Positions 46,596 through 53,374 of a DNA stretch of 64,000 bases are shown piece after piece. The DNA comes from Candidatus Saccharimonadota bacterium (GTDB taxonomy: Bacteria > Patescibacteriota > Saccharimonadia > Saccharimonadales > Saccharimonadaceae): NCBI GenBank assembly GCA_017405265.1, contig JAFRAS010000008.1, positions 62,001-126,000 of the forward strand. Reading direction: 5' to 3'. The translations under genes and the position numbers were made by a program. The notes beneath the pieces were generated by a model. The model ran no database searches and was not told the DNA's origin. It was given only the letters and a program-made list of their open reading frames with translations. Position 1 is the stretch's first letter; the number at the start of each line of letters is the position of its first letter.

Positions 46596-47120
46596 TTAAT
46601 TAGATGCTTTGTTTTCGAGTCCCGAAATAATTCCGGAAAGTCCACCAGCGAGGGCGGAAACGGAATCGTTGAGTGGCGAAAGAAGACCAGCGACGACTTG
46701 CGCGATGAGTTCGTCTTTCGTCGGCAATTTCGAGAGATCGGTGATTTCGGCTTCATTCAGAGCGTGCCCAGAGTCGGAGAAGCCGCCGAGAAGATGCAAG
46801 GCGTCGTGCGTCTTGGCAAATTCAGCGAGGACTTTCGCGGGGGCAACTTCGTCAGAATCGGAAATCGCGTAGATGAGTTGGCCAGTTAAACCAGTAGTAT
46901 CAGTGTCTTTATAGACGGCGATCTGGTTCATGGCAACTTTCACAAGGCGGTTTTTCACCACCTTGATTTTTACTCCTTGTTCCCGAGCGGCGTGGCGCAG
47001 ATCTTGGAGATCGGCGACAGTTAAGCCCTGGTAGTTAGCGTAAGCGGTGAGCTTCGCAGACTCAAGAAGGGCGGTAAGGTCGGAAACGAGAGTATCTTTC
47101 TTTGCTTTGGAAATAGCCAT
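46596..47120 (-). CDS. rplJ: 50S ribosomal protein L10
   Basis: A 174-residue L10: SALTALL-type N-terminal helix, [34 protein letters not shown], and a C-terminal helix that carries L7/L12 dimers. Preceded by a recognisable L10 leader, so autorepression by the L10-L7/L12 complex is likely. Confidence 0.97.
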   Translation of the reverse strand: MAISKAKKDTLVSDLTALLESAKLTAYANYQGLTVADLQDLRHAAREQGVKIKVVKNRLVKVAMNQIAVYKDTDTTGLTGQLIYAISDSDEVAPAKVLAEFAKTHDALHLLGGFSDSGHALNEAEITDLSKLPTKDELIAQVVAGLLSPLNDSVSALAGGLSGIISGLENKASN

Positions 47121-47221
47121 AATACTCCTTTACCCAAACTGGAAAGTTACGTCACCAAATATCAGAAGATAACCTCGGTGGCATGATTAAAGGAAAAACC
47201 TCGCCACTGTCTTTGGTAACT
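47121..47221 (-). ncRNA. L10 leader (ribosomal protein autoregulatory leader)
   Basis: On the minus strand the leader contains ACCAAAGACAGTGGCGAGG ... CATGCCACCGAGGTTA, matching the conserved pattern of bacterial L10 leaders (AAAGACAGCAGG ... CCTGCCGAGG). The GTGGC/GCCAC stem and the kink-turn-like flanks are seen in 47171-47218. L10-L7/L12 binding there is known for the family. Confidence 0.85.
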
Positions 47222-47227
47222 TCTTAT

Positions 47228-47256
47228 ATTATATATCTCTTGGCGCAGAATGTCAA
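47228..47256 (-). promoter_or_regulatory. Promoter of rplJL
   Basis: TTGACA, 17-base spacer, TATAAT; the -35 overlaps the dnaB stop codon. Confidence 0.88.
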
Positions 47257-48653
47257 GATTGTTCTTGGTGTTCTTTGTCGAGGGACATGAAACGGAGGAG
47301 TTCGGGGTGGAAATAGAGTTCGATTTTTCCGACGCTGCCGTGACGGTGTTTTTGGATGAGGAGTTCGGTGATATGAGTTTCCTCGTAGCCTTCTTCGTTT
47401 TGGTGGTAGTAGTCGGGGCGGTGGAGCATCATGACGAGGTCGGCGTCTTGCTCGATGGAGCCGGATTCACGGAGGTCAGAGAGGACTGGGCGGGGGTCGT
47501 CGCGGCCGGTGACGGAACGAGAGAGCTGAGCGAGGGCGACGACAGGAACTTCAAGTTCGCGCGCGAGGGTTTTCAAACCGCGGGAGATTTCGGTTACTTC
47601 TTGGACGCGGTTGCCAGCGTAGCGTTCGGAACCCTGGAGGAGCTGGAGGTAGTCGATAATAATGAGACCGATGTCTTCTTTATTGGCGGCGCGACGGGCG
47701 CGATTTCGGAGCTCCAAAATCGTCATTGAGGAAGTGTCGTCAATAAAAATCGGGACTTCGTCCATTTCACCTAATGCATCGCCGATTCTCGAAAAGTCGT
47801 CGTCACTAACGTTGCCGGTGCGGATATTCCAGTTATTAACGCCGGAGACGTCGGAAATCATACGGTCAACGATCTCGTTTTTACTCATCTCCATGGAGAA
47901 GAAGAGGACGCCGCGATGGTTGACAGAGGCGATGTTGTAGGCCAAGTTTTGGGCCAAAGTAGTTTTACCCATGGCCGGGCGGGCACCGATGATGATTAAA
48001 TCGCCTTTTTGGAAGCCGGCGGTCTTTTTGTCGATGTCGCGGAAGCCGGTTTTGAGGCCGCGCAGGGCGCCGCGGTTTTTCTGGAGCTCTTCGAGACGGT
48101 CGAAGGCGTCGACTAAGAGGTCTTCGAGCTTCGAATATTCGGTTTTTTGTTCTTTGTTTGAGACGGAAAAGAGGGTTTTTTCGGCTTCGCCGACGAGTTC
48201 GTCGATGTCAGCGGAGTCGGAGTAGGATTTTTCGGCGATGGTGGTGCCGGCAGTAATCAAACGGCGACGGACGGCGGTTTTTTCGACTAGTTCGGCGTAA
48301 GCCTTGGCGTGGGAGGCGGTGGGGACGAAGTTCGAAAGGTCGGTTAAATATTTCGCGCCACCGACGGTTTTGAGGTTTTTGTGTTTTCTGAGGCCGGCAG
48401 TGACAGTCAAGAGGTCAATCGGAGAATGTTCGTCATAGAGCGTGAGCATTTCTTTGAAGATTAAGGCGTGGCGCGGGTCGTAAAAGTCGGCAGGAGAGAG
48501 AGTGGCGGAAATTTCGGGAAAAAGTTCTTCGGAGAGCAAAATGGCGCCGAGCAGAGATTTTTCGGCGACGATGTCCTGGGGCGGAACACGACCGCCCGAG
48601 CGGGATTCGGTATTATCGGGAATATCGATGTTAGAAAGGGTTTCCTCCGGCAT
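47253..48653 (-). CDS. dnaB: Replicative DNA helicase DnaB
   Basis: A 466-residue hexameric helicase: N-terminal primase-interacting domain (QDIVAEKSLLGAILLSEELFPEIS near 25-50), Walker A GARPAMGKTTLAQN near residue 210, Walker B LIIIDYLQLL, and the ISRGLKTLARELEVPVVALAQLSR motif near 370. Complete, no intein. Overlaps the end of dnaX by 23 bases; Shine-Dalgarno GGAGG lies inside dnaX. Confidence 0.97.
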   Translation of the reverse strand: MPEETLSNIDIPDNTESRSGGRVPPQDIVAEKSLLGAILLSEELFPEISATLSPADFYDPRHALIFKEMLTLYDEHSPIDLLTVTAGLRKHKNLKTVGGAKYLTDLSNFVPTASHAKAYAELVEKTAVRRRLITAGTTIAEKSYSDSADIDELVGEAEKTLFSVSNKEQKTEYSKLEDLLVDAFDRLEELQKNRGALRGLKTGFRDIDKKTAGFQKGDLIIIGARPAMGKTTLAQNLAYNIASVNHRGVLFFSMEMSKNEIVDRMISDVSGVNNWNIRTGNVSDDDFSRIGDALGEMDEVPIFIDDTSSMTILELRNRARRAANKEDIGLIIIDYLQLLQGSERYAGNRVQEVTEISRGLKTLARELEVPVVALAQLSRSVTGRDDPRPVLSDLRESGSIEQDADLVMMLHRPDYYHQNEEGYEETHITELLIQKHRHGSVGKIELYFHPELLRFMSLDKEHQEQS

Positions 48654-50037
48654 TTTCTGTAACCTCCGTAATGTCTGTTCCCATTATAGAGGAAATCGTG
48701 GAAAATGTCGAGGGGGCGTTTTCCACATTTTGGATTTTTTCGGTAGAATCGGAGATTTTTATGGTGAAACTTTCGTGAAATTCGGCGAAAATGGCCTGAT
48801 TTTTAGGGTCGTCGAGAAGCTTTTTGATGATTTTGTTGTTCGGAATAATGGTCAGGACGTTATTTTCGAAGCTGTGGGTGGTTTTTTCGAGTTTAAGACG
48901 CAGAGAATCGGGGACGCGAGAGAGGAAGTCGCTCCAATTAAAAGAGGCGGGGGCGGAGTTTTCGCGCGGAGTAGGAGTGGGGGCGGTCGGTTTTGGCGAT
49001 TCTGGAGTGGGAGTGGTTAGTTTCGGGGGCGTTGGAATGGGGGCGGAAGTGACGGAAAAACTGCGGGTTTGGCTAATCGTAGCCGAAGAAGTATTTTCGT
49101 TGGAGCCAGTGAGCGCCAGGAGTAATTTTGCGGAAGCGTAAGGAGGTTTCACGTTGACGAGGCGAGAGAGGAGGGGCAAAAGTTCGGGAGCGGGGGAGTC
49201 AACTATGGACTGGATGAGGTCGCTCGCGATAGTTTCGGGCTTTGCGCCGGAGGAAAGGGCGGATTTCAAGCTCGCGGAGACGGCGGAAAGATCGGAGACG
49301 GTGACCGCGCTCCGAATGTTATTTATCAGAGTGGCGGAGGGGAGGCCAAGAGAGGATTCGATGAGTTCGGGGGTGATTTTTTCGTCGCTCAAAGTCGAGA
49401 TTTGGTCGAGAAGCGAGAGAGAGTCACGAAAAGAACCGCCACCGAGTTTCGCGACGAGCTCGAGGGCGGATTTTTCGATTTTAATTCCCTCTTTTTTGGC
49501 GATTTCACCCAAAAATTCGGCCAAAACAGCCGGTTCGGCGAGGCGGAAAGTGAAAAGTTCGGAACGGGAGACAATGGTCGCGGGGACTTTGTCAAGGTCG
49601 GTGGTGGCCATAATAAAAATGACATGAGCGGGGGGTTCTTCGAGAGTTTTTAGAAGTGCGTTAAAAGCCGAGCGGGAAAGCATGTGGACTTCGTCGATGA
49701 TATAGACTTTGTATTTTCCCTTTGTCGGGGCAATGATGGCGGTTTCTCTAAGGTCGCGGATGTTGTCAACGGAGGTGAAAGTGGCGGCATCGATTTCGAC
49801 GATGTCAACATAAGAATCTTCGACTTCGTAGGGGAAACCGTTGACTTCGTGGGCAAAAATGCGAGCGACGGTGGTTTTACCGGTGCCACGAGGGCCGGTG
49901 AAGAGGTAAGCATGAGAAAAACGACCGGATTTTAGGGCGTTTTTTAAGGGCGTCGTAACGCCGTCTTGAGCTACGACATCGTTCAGCGTCGTTGGACGGT
50001 ATTTTCGGTAGAGTGTCTTTTTCGGAGAGGAAGGCAT
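48631..50037 (-). CDS. dnaX: DNA polymerase III subunit gamma/tau
   Basis: The clamp-loader ATPase, 468 residues. It has YRKYRPTTLNDVVAQDGV at 10-26, Walker A GPRGTGKTT at 48-56, Walker B YIIDEVHMLS, the SRSELFTFRLAEP SRC-type motif and a proline/threonine-rich linker (about 335-375) before a shortened C-terminal domain. The zinc module that normally follows the Walker A helix (four Cys within ~25 residues) is entirely missing and replaced by a short loop at residues 64-76. No programmed frameshift signal was sought in detail. Confidence 0.95.
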   Translation of the reverse strand: MPSSPKKTLYRKYRPTTLNDVVAQDGVTTPLKNALKSGRFSHAYLFTGPRGTGKTTVARIFAHEVNGFPYEVEDSYVDIVEIDAATFTSVDNIRDLRETAIIAPTKGKYKVYIIDEVHMLSRSAFNALLKTLEEPPAHVIFIMATTDLDKVPATIVSRSELFTFRLAEPAVLAEFLGEIAKKEGIKIEKSALELVAKLGGGSFRDSLSLLDQISTLSDEKITPELIESSLGLPSATLINNIRSAVTVSDLSAVSASLKSALSSGAKPETIASDLIQSIVDSPAPELLPLLSRLVNVKPPYASAKLLLALTGSNENTSSATISQTRSFSVTSAPIPTPPKLTTPTPESPKPTAPTPTPRENSAPASFNWSDFLSRVPDSLRLKLEKTTHSFENNVLTIIPNNKIIKKLLDDPKNQAIFAEFHESFTIKISDSTEKIQNVENAPSTFSTISSIMGTDITEVTENAGGNPF

Positions 50038-50052
50038 CGCGGCCTACCTTGA

Positions 50053-50571
50053 TTATATCGCGGATTCGATGGCGGCCCAGGCGGCATCGGGGTTATCGGC
50101 GGGGATAATGACGGAAGCTTCGTCGCCTTCGCGAAGGTGGAAGTAGGTCACAGAAGCGTAGAGGACTTCGTATTCGTGGCCGGCGACTTCAACGTAGTAT
50201 TTTCCGTCGCGAGTGAAGAGCTTTCCGATGGCAGTGCGGCGTTCGACGGGGCCGATTTGTTTAAACACAGAGCGGCCGTCGGGGGCGATGATAAGTTTCA
50301 TGAGGTCGCCTTCGACCAGTTTCGATTTCGAAGCGTAGTTCGCGGGAACGGAGTAAACTTTTCCGTCGGGGCCAATCATATTCTGGCCGTCGAAGATACC
50401 TTCGATGATTTTTCCATCGGGAGCTTCAGAAACGGCATCGCGGGGAGCGGAGATGGACTCGCCGTCGCCAAGAATAGAAAATAGCATTTCTTTCGCGGCA
50501 GCAAGATTAGTCTCGGCTTCAGTAATGAGGCTACGTAAACGTTTTATTTGTTTTTCTGGAATTTCAGACAT
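50053..50571 (-). CDS. Conserved-looking protein of unknown function (172 aa)
   Basis: A coiled-coil-like N-terminal helix (PEKQIKRLRSLITEAETNLAAAKEML, about residues 5-32) is followed by a beta-rich domain (GKIIEGIFDGQNMIGPDGKVYSVPANYASK, KLVEGDLMKLIIAPDG) that reads like a small OB/SH3-type fold. Proteins of this kind occur next to dnaX/dnaB in related genomes as far as I recall, but I cannot name a function. The start at 50571 (behind GAGG) is preferred; an in-frame ATG at 50586 is an alternative. First gene of a three-gene operon with dnaX and dnaB, so a role around replication is possible. Confidence 0.75.
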   Translation of the reverse strand: MSEIPEKQIKRLRSLITEAETNLAAAKEMLFSILGDGESISAPRDAVSEAPDGKIIEGIFDGQNMIGPDGKVYSVPANYASKSKLVEGDLMKLIIAPDGRSVFKQIGPVERRTAIGKLFTRDGKYYVEVAGHEYEVLYASVTYFHLREGDEASVIIPADNPDAAWAAIESAI

Positions 50572-50602
50572 CCTCGCAATTCCCATTTAGTATTTCAATT
50601 CT

Positions 50603-50630
50603 ATTTTACTCCGTTTTTTTAACATGTCAA
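50603..50630 (-). promoter_or_regulatory. Promoter of the 172-aa gene-dnaX-dnaB operon
   Basis: TTGACA, 16-base spacer, TAAAAT on the minus strand. Confidence 0.7.
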
Positions 50631-50682
50631 CAATGAAATTCGAAAGTTTTCCACGGAGTTTTAAGATTAAACATAAAAATGT

Positions 50683-50695
50683 TGTAAAAAAAACA
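50683..50695. promoter_or_regulatory. Third copy of the TGTA-N5-TACA-like element
   Basis: TGTAAAAAAAACA, one base off the 13-bp palindrome found upstream of the two giant secreted protein genes. It lies between the divergent 172-aa gene and smpB, within a longer ATGTTGTAAAAAAAACATTTT context. Confidence 0.4.
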
Positions 50696-50721
50696 TTTTG
50701 GACAAAAAGAGAGAAGTAGAG

Positions 50722-50727
50722 TAAAAT
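50722..50727 (+). promoter_or_regulatory. -10 box of smpB (leaderless)
   Basis: TAAAAT, 6 bases before the ATG at 50734; a TTGGAC at 18 bases may serve as -35. Confidence 0.55.
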
Positions 50728-50733
50728 ATAGAT

Positions 50734-51144
50734 ATGAGTAAAAATGGCGAGAAGAATGTGGTTTTGAACCGGAGAGCGGGGTTTGATTATCAGCTCATCG
50801 ATTCTTTGACGGTCGGAATGGCGCTTTCGGGGGCGGAAGTGCGGCAGATTCGCGACCATCACGCGCAGCTTAAAGGAGCTTATGTCGAACTCAGGAGGGG
50901 GCAACTTTCGCTAAATCGCTTAACGCTCGGGTCGGAAACGGCGAGGAATATTCCGCTGCTCGCCACGAAAAAACAGATTATTGGGCTTGAGAGAGCGAAA
51001 GTGGACGGGGTGGCGATTGTGCCAGTAAAAATAATTGCGAGTGGGAGATATATTAAATTGGTGATTTCGACCGGAAAAGGTAAGAAAAAATATGATAAGC
51101 GGGCGACGATAAAAAGCCGCGATATTGACAGGGGGAGGTTCTGA
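50734..51144 (+). CDS. smpB: SsrA-binding protein SmpB
   Basis: Binds tmRNA for ribosome rescue by trans-translation. 136 residues: NRRAGFDYQLIDSLTVGMALSGAEVRQIRDHHAQLKGAYV at the N-terminus, the OB-fold core and the C-terminal KGKKKYDKR segment. The tail is shorter than in E. coli. No tmRNA gene is seen in the window. Overlaps exoA by one base (TGATG). Confidence 0.96.
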   Translation: MSKNGEKNVVLNRRAGFDYQLIDSLTVGMALSGAEVRQIRDHHAQLKGAYVELRRGQLSLNRLTLGSETARNIPLLATKKQIIGLERAKVDGVAIVPVKIIASGRYIKLVISTGKGKKKYDKRATIKSRDIDRGRF

Positions 51145-51929
51145 TGAAGCTTGTGTCGTGGAACGTGAATGGACTGCGGGCGGTACTGAAAAAAGGCGCA
51201 CTGCTCGCGCTTCTTGAGGCGGAAAATCCGGATATTTTGTGTTTACAGGAAATCAAGTCGCGGCCGGAACAGGTCGCGTTTGATGTCGAAACACAGATTT
51301 GGATGCAAAAAAATGGAATGAAATACTTGAATTGGAATCCGGCGAAGCGAGCGGGGTATTCGGGGACGGCGATTTTTGCGAAAGTGCCGGAGACGCGACG
51401 CGTGGAGCTTCCGTTTTCGTCTCGTGATGACTACGGAGAACTCGCGGACGAGGGGAGAGTGCTTACGCTCGAATACCCGGAGTTTTTTCTTGTCGATTGT
51501 TACACGCCGAACTCGAAGCCGGATTTGTCGCGGCTTTCGCTTCGACACGAGAGCTGGGACCCGGAGTTTTTCGGGGCGATGCGAAAACTCGAGAATGAAA
51601 AACCGGTGATATTTTGTGGCGATTTCAATGCGGCGCATAAAGAAATTGACATTGCGCGGCCGCGCGAGAACGAACATTCGGCGGGATTCACGAAAGAGGA
51701 GCGCGAGGGGGTGGACAGGATTACGGAATTTTTCATTGATTCATTTCGAAAAGTGCACCCGACGGAGGTGAAATATTCGTGGTGGTCGATGAGAGGAGGG
51801 GCGAGGGAGAGGAATGTCGGGTGGAGAATTGATTATTTCTTTGTGTCGCCGAAAATTAAGATTGTTGACGCGGATATTCGCGAGAAGTTTCTCGGGTCGG
51901 ACCACGCGCCGATTATTTTGGAGATTTAA
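51144..51929 (+). CDS. exoA: Exodeoxyribonuclease III / AP endonuclease (ExoA family)
   Basis: Repairs abasic sites. 261 residues: SWNVNGLRAVLKKG at the N-terminus, the metal-ligand LCLQEIKS near residue 35, CYTPNSKPD near 110, CGDFNAAHKEID near 155, the substrate-binding GWRIDYFFVSPK region and the C-terminal SDHAPII. All catalytic motifs of the xth family are intact. Cotranscribed with smpB and the following two genes. Confidence 0.96.
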   Translation: MKLVSWNVNGLRAVLKKGALLALLEAENPDILCLQEIKSRPEQVAFDVETQIWMQKNGMKYLNWNPAKRAGYSGTAIFAKVPETRRVELPFSSRDDYGELADEGRVLTLEYPEFFLVDCYTPNSKPDLSRLSLRHESWDPEFFGAMRKLENEKPVIFCGDFNAAHKEIDIARPRENEHSAGFTKEEREGVDRITEFFIDSFRKVHPTEVKYSWWSMRGGARERNVGWRIDYFFVSPKIKIVDADIREKFLGSDHAPIILEI

Positions 51930-52699
51930 TGGAAGCGAAATATTGGATAAAACAAGAAAAAGCACTGTTTCCGGAGACGGAGTGGAATTTGCCGGAGCAA
52001 AAAATGGGGAAAATTGAGGTCGTAGGGGGGAGCAAGGGCGCGTTTTCGAATGAAATTAGGATAGCGGAATATATTGCGCGAGAATTACGCTTTTCGGACG
52101 TTGAAATGTGCTTCCCGGAGAGCGTCAGGGCGAACCTCCCGAATCTTCCGAACGCGATTTTTGGAGAGGCGACGAGTAATGGGAGTTTTTCGTCATTTCC
52201 GAAGATGAAGGCGGATTATATTCTGTTTCTCGGCGAACTTACGAAGAACGCCGAGACGAAAAAGACATTGGATAACAAAATTAAAGACGAAACGACGCTG
52301 TTTTTGTTGACGAGAGACGCAGTTGACATCGTTAATCCGGAAAGCTATTTGGACAAGGAAAACGCGACGGTGGTCGCGAGCCTCGTGCAGGTGCAAAAAA
52401 TTTTTAGAGAAGTGTATTATCCGAAAGTCATCACACTTTCACAGCCGATTTTGCCGATTGTGGAGGCGATACATAAGTTTACATTGAGTTACAAAATTAC
52501 GCTTGTGACCTTTTACGAGGGGCTGATTTTGGTGGCGAGGGACGGAAAAGTGGTTTCGACGGCGATTTCGAAGACGGGTTATTCCCCACTCTCGCTTTGG
52601 AGTGGGCAACTGGCGGCAAAAATTGCGATGTTTCAGTATTTTAATCCCGGAAAGATGCTCGAGGCAACGAGCTTTGCGGTGATTTGGGAGGAGAAATGA
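51929..52699 (+). CDS. Degenerate NnrD-like (ribokinase-fold) protein
   Basis: A 256-residue protein whose N-terminal part (KIEVVGGSKGAFSNEIRIAEYI, followed by an MCFPESVRANLP strand) and general layout resemble ADP/ATP-dependent NAD(P)H-hydrate dehydratase. The catalytic GTGD motif expected near the C-terminus is absent; the aligned position reads WSGQ. It may therefore be an inactive or altered family member. Overlaps exoA (TAATG) and rsmD (ATGA), so it is translated within the same operon. Family call is tentative. Confidence 0.6.
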   Translation: MEAKYWIKQEKALFPETEWNLPEQKMGKIEVVGGSKGAFSNEIRIAEYIARELRFSDVEMCFPESVRANLPNLPNAIFGEATSNGSFSSFPKMKADYILFLGELTKNAETKKTLDNKIKDETTLFLLTRDAVDIVNPESYLDKENATVVASLVQVQKIFREVYYPKVITLSQPILPIVEAIHKFTLSYKITLVTFYEGLILVARDGKVVSTAISKTGYSPLSLWSGQLAAKIAMFQYFNPGKMLEATSFAVIWEEK

Positions 52700-53229
52700 G
52701 AATTTTGTCGGGAAAATGGGGTAACAGAAAGATTATTTTCGAGAAGAACGCGGCGACGCATCCGATGGGGGAGAGGGAGAAAAATGCGATATTTAATATG
52801 GTGGGGGAGGTGTCGGGGCTTTTTGTGCTCGATTGGTTTGCCGGGTCGGGGCAGCTGGGGCTTGAGTGCTTGTCGCGAGGGGCCTTGAAGACAGTTTTTG
52901 TTGAAAAAGATAAGAAAAATCGGGCGAATATTAAGCGAAATCTTGCGGAGTTTGGCGGAGAAGCGGAGATGGCGGAAATTGTGCCGACAATTACTGACAT
53001 TGTCGTTCCCTCGGATGGGTTTGATTTAATCTTTGCGGATCCGCCTTATGATAAGTTCTTCGAGTTCGACTTCTCCGAAGTGTCAGATATGTTGAAGGAG
53101 GAAGGGCTATTCGTATTGTCGTCGCCGGGTAATGAGAAAATACCAGGGGTTCCCGGAACGGCGCTGATAAAATCGAAAACTTATGCTGGGGCGAGGATTA
53201 CGATTTATCGAAAATATGATATAATTTAG
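52696..53229 (+). CDS. rsmD: 16S rRNA (guanine966-N2)-methyltransferase RsmD
   Basis: A 177-residue SAM methyltransferase: N-terminal MRILSGKWGNRKI, SAM-binding VLDWFAGSGQLGLECLSRGA near residue 45 and catalytic FADPPYDKFF near 115. The start at 52696 overlaps the upstream gene by 4 bases with a ribosome site GGAG; the in-frame ATG 12 bases upstream is less likely because RsmD proteins begin MRI. Confidence 0.93.
   Translation: MRILSGKWGNRKIIFEKNAATHPMGEREKNAIFNMVGEVSGLFVLDWFAGSGQLGLECLSRGALKTVFVEKDKKNRANIKRNLAEFGGEAEMAEIVPTITDIVVPSDGFDLIFADPPYDKFFEFDFSEVSDMLKEEGLFVLSSPGNEKIPGVPGTALIKSKTYAGARITIYRKYDII
53220..53225 (+). promoter_or_regulatory. -10 box of tRNA-Leu
   Basis: TGA-extended TATAAT overlapping the rsmD 3' end, with TTACGA 16 bases upstream. 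Confidence 0.6.
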
Positions 53230-53233
53230 ATAA

Positions 53234-53318
53234 GCCCGGATGGCGGAATTGGTATACGCGCATGCCTTAGGAGCATGTACCGAAAGGTGTACAGGTTCAA
53301 GTCCTGCTCCGGGCACCA
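53234..53318 (+). tRNA. tRNA-Leu (TAG)
   Basis: An 85-base class II tRNA: acceptor GCCCGGA/TCCGGGC, anticodon stem CATGC/GCATG with loop CTTAGGA (anticodon TAG), long variable arm and encoded CCA. Confidence 0.96.
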
Positions 53319-53329
53319 AGTTGAGATTC

Positions 53330-53359
53330 AAAACTCCGAGATTAAACTCGGAGTTTTTT
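53330..53359. terminator. Bidirectional terminator between tRNA-Leu and the giant secreted protein gene
   Basis: AAACTCCGAG-N6-CTCGGAGTTTTTT. Six T on the plus strand, four on the minus strand. Confidence 0.88.
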
Positions 53360-53374
53360 AACGCATTATGTTCC

